A DNA stretch of 64,000 nt from an uncultured Ruminococcus sp. (lineage in GTDB: Bacteria > Bacillota > Clostridia > Oscillospirales > Ruminococcaceae): the NCBI GenBank assembly GCA_947629455.1, contig CANRDT010000001.1:62001-126000 (forward strand), written 5' to 3'. The notes beneath the pieces were generated by a model, which was not told the origin of the DNA, did not search any database, and saw only the letters and a program-made list of their open reading frames with translations. Within the stretch, counting starts at the first letter, position 1. Each line of letters opens with the position of its first letter. This document shows positions 61,474 to 64,000 of the stretch, in pieces. Made by a program: the position numbers and the translations under genes.

Positions 61474-62418
61474 ATGTCCCGATCGGGGCATGATCATAAA
61501 ATGAACAGATACCTTCCCGAGGGCAAGCTGATAGGTACGCTCTCAAACAAAAATTATCTCAGGAGCAATCAGGGTATGGCGGAGGCTTACGCCGCAGGGA
61601 CAATACTCGAGGCGCAGGCTGTGCTGTGCAACGGCAGCCACGATCTTATCGTCGATCTCCCTGCCGGACGGGGAATAATCCCGAGAGAAGAGGGCGCTAT
61701 AGGCATTGCCGAGGGCACGACAAGGGATATAGCTCTTTTATCCAAAGTAAACAAGCCCGTCTGCTTTAAAATAATAGATATGCGCAGCTCGGAGGAAGGT
61801 ACGCAGTATATTCTTTCAAGGCGGCGCGCTCAGGAAGAATGCCGCGACAACTACATAAGCCGTCTGACAAGCGGAGACGTTATCACCGCACGCGTGACGC
61901 ACCTTGAACCGTTCGGCTGTTTTGTAGATATAGGCTGCGGCATACCCTCGCTTATTCCGATAGACGCAATATCCGTATCCAGAATAGCACATCCGAACGA
62001 CCGTTTTTACAACGGACAGGATATTTTTGCGGTAATAAAAAGCATAGAGGACGGCAGGATATGTCTGTCGCACAAAGAGCTGCTCGGCAGTTGGGAAGAG
62101 AACGCCATGAAATTTTCTGCCGGTGAAACGGTCGGCGGAATAGTCCGTTCGGTAGAAAGTTACGGTATCTTCATCGAGCTTGCGCCGAATCTTGCCGGAC
62201 TTGCCGAACCGAAGGAAAACGTCATTCCCGGGCAGGCGGCAAGCGTTTACATAAAAGCGCTCATACCCGAAAAAATGAAAGTAAAACTCATAATCGTAGA
62301 CGTATTTGAAAACGCAAGATTCCCCTCGAAGTTCAGTTATTTTATTGATTCGGGGCATATTGACAGGTGGGTATATTCCACTCCTCAGTCGGGGAAAAAC
62401 ATATTTACCGAGTTCTGA
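61474..62418 (+). CDS. S1 RNA-binding domain protein
   Basis: A 314-residue protein with two S1 domains. The first is at about residues 115-190 (GDVITARVTHLEPFGCFVDIGCG) and the second at about 200-265 (GETVGGIVRSVESYGIFIELAPNLAGL). The N-terminal 110 residues are another beta-rich part (IVDLPAGRGIIPREEGA). It resembles S1-like proteins of Oscillospiraceae, too short for ribosomal S1. The ATG at 61474 lies close to AAAGGAGG, while the track's ATG at 61459 precedes it. It is the only + strand gene in the right-hand block. Confidence 0.82.
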   Translation: MSRSGHDHKMNRYLPEGKLIGTLSNKNYLRSNQGMAEAYAAGTILEAQAVLCNGSHDLIVDLPAGRGIIPREEGAIGIAEGTTRDIALLSKVNKPVCFKIIDMRSSEEGTQYILSRRRAQEECRDNYISRLTSGDVITARVTHLEPFGCFVDIGCGIPSLIPIDAISVSRIAHPNDRFYNGQDIFAVIKSIEDGRICLSHKELLGSWEENAMKFSAGETVGGIVRSVESYGIFIELAPNLAGLAEPKENVIPGQAASVYIKALIPEKMKVKLIIVDVFENARFPSKFSYFIDSGHIDRWVYSTPQSGKNIFTEF

Positions 62419-62420
62419 CA

Positions 62421-62456
62421 TAAAAACGGCTCCGTAAGCGTTCGGAGCCGTTATTT
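62421..62456. terminator. Bidirectional terminator between the S1 protein gene and rarA
   Basis: Perfect 10-bp stem AACGGCTCCG/CGGAGCCGTT with T runs on both strands. Confidence 0.92.
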
Positions 62457-62479
62457 TCGTTGTTTTTTATTTGACTTTA

Positions 62480-63745
62480 TTATTTCCCCTTGATCTTCTG
62501 CCAGTATGCTTTTGCAAGCTGTTCCGTTTTATTTTCGCCGTACTCGTAATAAACACGGTCTTTCAGAGTATCGGGAAGATACTGCTGACTTACCCAATGA
62601 TTCGGGAAATTATGGGGATAGAGATAATGCTGCCCCTTAATCTCCGCGCCATCGCCGTCAAGATGTTTATTCTGCAAATGTCTCGGGAAATCCATTGCAC
62701 CGCCGCCGCGTACGTCATCGAGAGCGGAATCCACCGCCATTATAACGCTGTTGGATTTCGGCGCGGTAGCAAGCAGCAGAACGGCTTCGGCAAGGGGCAG
62801 TCTTGCCTCGGGCAGACCAAGCTGCATTGCGCTGTCAACGCAGGCTTTGGTAATGGCGGCAGCCTGCGGATATGCAAGCCCCACGTCCTCGGAGGCTATC
62901 ACAAGCAGCCGTCTTGACAAAGAGATTATATCCCCTGCCTCGATAAGCCGCGCCGCGTAATGTATCGCCGCGTCGGGGTCTGAACCCCTTATCGACTTTT
63001 GCAGGGCGGAGAGAATATCATAATGCTGATCTCCGTCGCGGTCATAGTGCATATTGCTGCGCTGTGTCAGCAGTCTGACATTATCCATAGTGACCGTAAG
63101 TACTTCGCCGTCGTTGTCCGCAGACAGGGTACAAAGCTCCACCGTGTTTATGGATTTTCTTACGTCACCGCCGCAGCCCTTGGCTATATGCTCGCAAACG
63201 CCGCTTTCGAGTCTGAGCCGCAGTCCGAGCTCGTCGGCGCAGAGTTGAAAAGCGCGCTTTATGGCAGGAATGATCTCGGCAGGTGTGAGCGGCTTGAATT
63301 CAAATACGGTCGAGCGGCTGATAATGGCGTTATATACATAAAAATACGGATTCTCGGTAGTAGAGGAAATAAGCGTTATCTTGCCGTTTTCTATATATTC
63401 GAGCAGCGACTGCTGTTGTTTTTTATTCAGATACTGTATCTCGTCAAGATAAAGAAGTATGCCGTTTATTCCGCTGAGAGTATCTGTTTCCGCAACGATC
63501 TGCTTTATATCGGCGATAGATGCGGAAGTGCCGTTGAGCTTATGCATGGTCATATTGGCATTTTCCGCAATTATACGGGCAACGGTGGTTTTTCCTATAC
63601 CGGCAGAGCCGTAAAATATCATATTCGGTATACGTCCGCTTTCAATAATGCGGCGCAGAGGTTTGCCATCTCCGAGCAGATGAGACTGCCCTGCAACATC
63701 GTCAAGAGTCCTCGGACGTATTCTTTCAGCGAGCGGCACTGACAT
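62480..63745 (-). CDS. rarA: Replication-associated recombination protein A (RarA/MgsA)
   Basis: A 421-residue AAA+ clamp-loader-like ATPase that acts at stalled forks. It shows PLAERIRPRTLDDVAGQSHLLG, Walker A GSAGIGKTTVARI, LYLDEIQYLNKKQQ and SRCR-like ISRSTVFEFKPL. The C-terminal tetramerisation part ends with YLPDTLKDRVYYE. ATG at 63745 has AAAGGA upstream; the track start (GTG) lies in that site. Confidence 0.95.
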   Translation of the reverse strand: MSVPLAERIRPRTLDDVAGQSHLLGDGKPLRRIIESGRIPNMIFYGSAGIGKTTVARIIAENANMTMHKLNGTSASIADIKQIVAETDTLSGINGILLYLDEIQYLNKKQQQSLLEYIENGKITLISSTTENPYFYVYNAIISRSTVFEFKPLTPAEIIPAIKRAFQLCADELGLRLRLESGVCEHIAKGCGGDVRKSINTVELCTLSADNDGEVLTVTMDNVRLLTQRSNMHYDRDGDQHYDILSALQKSIRGSDPDAAIHYAARLIEAGDIISLSRRLLVIASEDVGLAYPQAAAITKACVDSAMQLGLPEARLPLAEAVLLLATAPKSNSVIMAVDSALDDVRGGGAMDFPRHLQNKHLDGDGAEIKGQHYLYPHNFPNHWVSQQYLPDTLKDRVYYEYGENKTEQLAKAYWQKIKGK

Positions 63746-63759
63746 CGCAGTTCTTCCTT

Positions 63760-63999
63760 TCACTCAAAAATGTTCTGTATATCCGGCAGTCTGCGCTCAT
63801 ACGCCTTGCTGTTTATTTTTTTCAGAAAATAAGTCCTTGCCACAAGCACGGCGTCACGGCACTTGGTGTTTTCCATTCCCACGCAGATAGGATATATGAT
63901 AAACTGACAGGGAGAAATTTTCATAACGATATGATTTGAACATTCAAAAGTCCCCCTGACGATAGAATCAGAGGTTATAAACCTCCACAGATCGCCGTA
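63760..63999 (-). CDS. C-terminal end of an unrecognised protein
   Basis: An open frame from the right edge to a TGA at 63760-63762 gives 79 residues ending LPDIQNIFE. It has SDSIVRGTFECSN and PICVGMENTKCRDAVLVAR. The stop lies 14 nt before the rarA start, so both are probably co-transcribed. I do not recognise the family, and the N-terminal part is outside the window. Confidence 0.65.
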   Translation of the reverse strand, partial: YGDLWRFITSDSIVRGTFECSNHIVMKISPCQFIIYPICVGMENTKCRDAVLVARTYFLKKINSKAYERRLPDIQNIFE

Positions 64000-64000
64000 G

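Noticed and set aside
1-64000. CRISPR array, insertion sequence, rRNA or tRNA genes
   Set aside because: I saw no regularly spaced repeats, transposase motifs or recognisable tRNA/rRNA sequences in the intergenic stretches.

Overview
The window looks like chromosomal DNA of a spore-forming, Ruminococcus-like member of the Oscillospiraceae (class Clostridia). The evidence is a complete spoIIIAA-AH operon, yunB, a SCIFF ranthipeptide locus, the clostridial yajC/TIGR04086 neighbourhood, Thr/Lys-rich linkers in a surface hydrolase, AGGAGG-type ribosome binding sites and sigma-A promoters with 17-bp spacers. Coding density is high. I see no rRNA, tRNA, CRISPR array, transposase or prophage. This assignment comes from gene content and order read by eye, not from a database search.

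Layout, left part (1-38.67 kb, almost all + strand): gatC (partial)-gatA-gatB, where gatB is fused in frame to an archaeal-type aspartyl-tRNA synthetase; a lipoprotein glycosidase-like protein; nfnAB (electron-bifurcating transhydrogenase); yajC and a TIGR04086 membrane protein; scfA-scfB (SCIFF peptide and radical SAM maturase) and an orphan ABC ATPase; a minus-strand moxR-DUF58-transglutaminase cluster (11.76-16.75 kb), the one counter-oriented block; spoIIIAA-AH; then a long operon asp23-nusB-tsaD-like-xseA-xseB-ispA-dxs-tlyA-nadK-argR-recN behind one good promoter and a structured leader of about 250 nt; then thyX-tmk-DUF2156-DJ-1-fthC-mltG-U32 peptidase behind a promoter that overlaps the end of recN.

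Middle (38.67-39.8 kb): gene polarity flips. A lone tyrosine recombinase of the Xer family ends 1 nt from the U32 gene. Its mRNA leader carries a perfect 13-bp inverted repeat just downstream of a near-consensus promoter. The position between two converging gene blocks suggests the replication terminus region and a dif-like site.

Right part (39.8-64 kb, almost all - strand): yunB; split transketolase; HAD phosphatase; rluD-lspA-ileS-divIVA-ylmH-sepF-yggS-HlyD-like (cell division and membrane maturation); hfq-miaA-mutL-mutS-ylbF-miaB (mismatch repair and tRNA modification) driven from a consensus promoter upstream of miaB; a secreted SleB-like cell-wall hydrolase; one + strand S1-domain protein; rarA; and the C-terminal end of an unknown protein at the right edge.

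Most interesting points: the GatB-AspRS fusion, which may be a covalently built transamidosome whose synthetase lacks the residues linked to Asp/Asn discrimination; the Xer gene with its symmetrical leader repeat at the polarity switch; the SCIFF locus, whose 47-residue precursor is missing from the ORF track; and several unexplained inverted-repeat structures in otherwise empty intergenic DNA.
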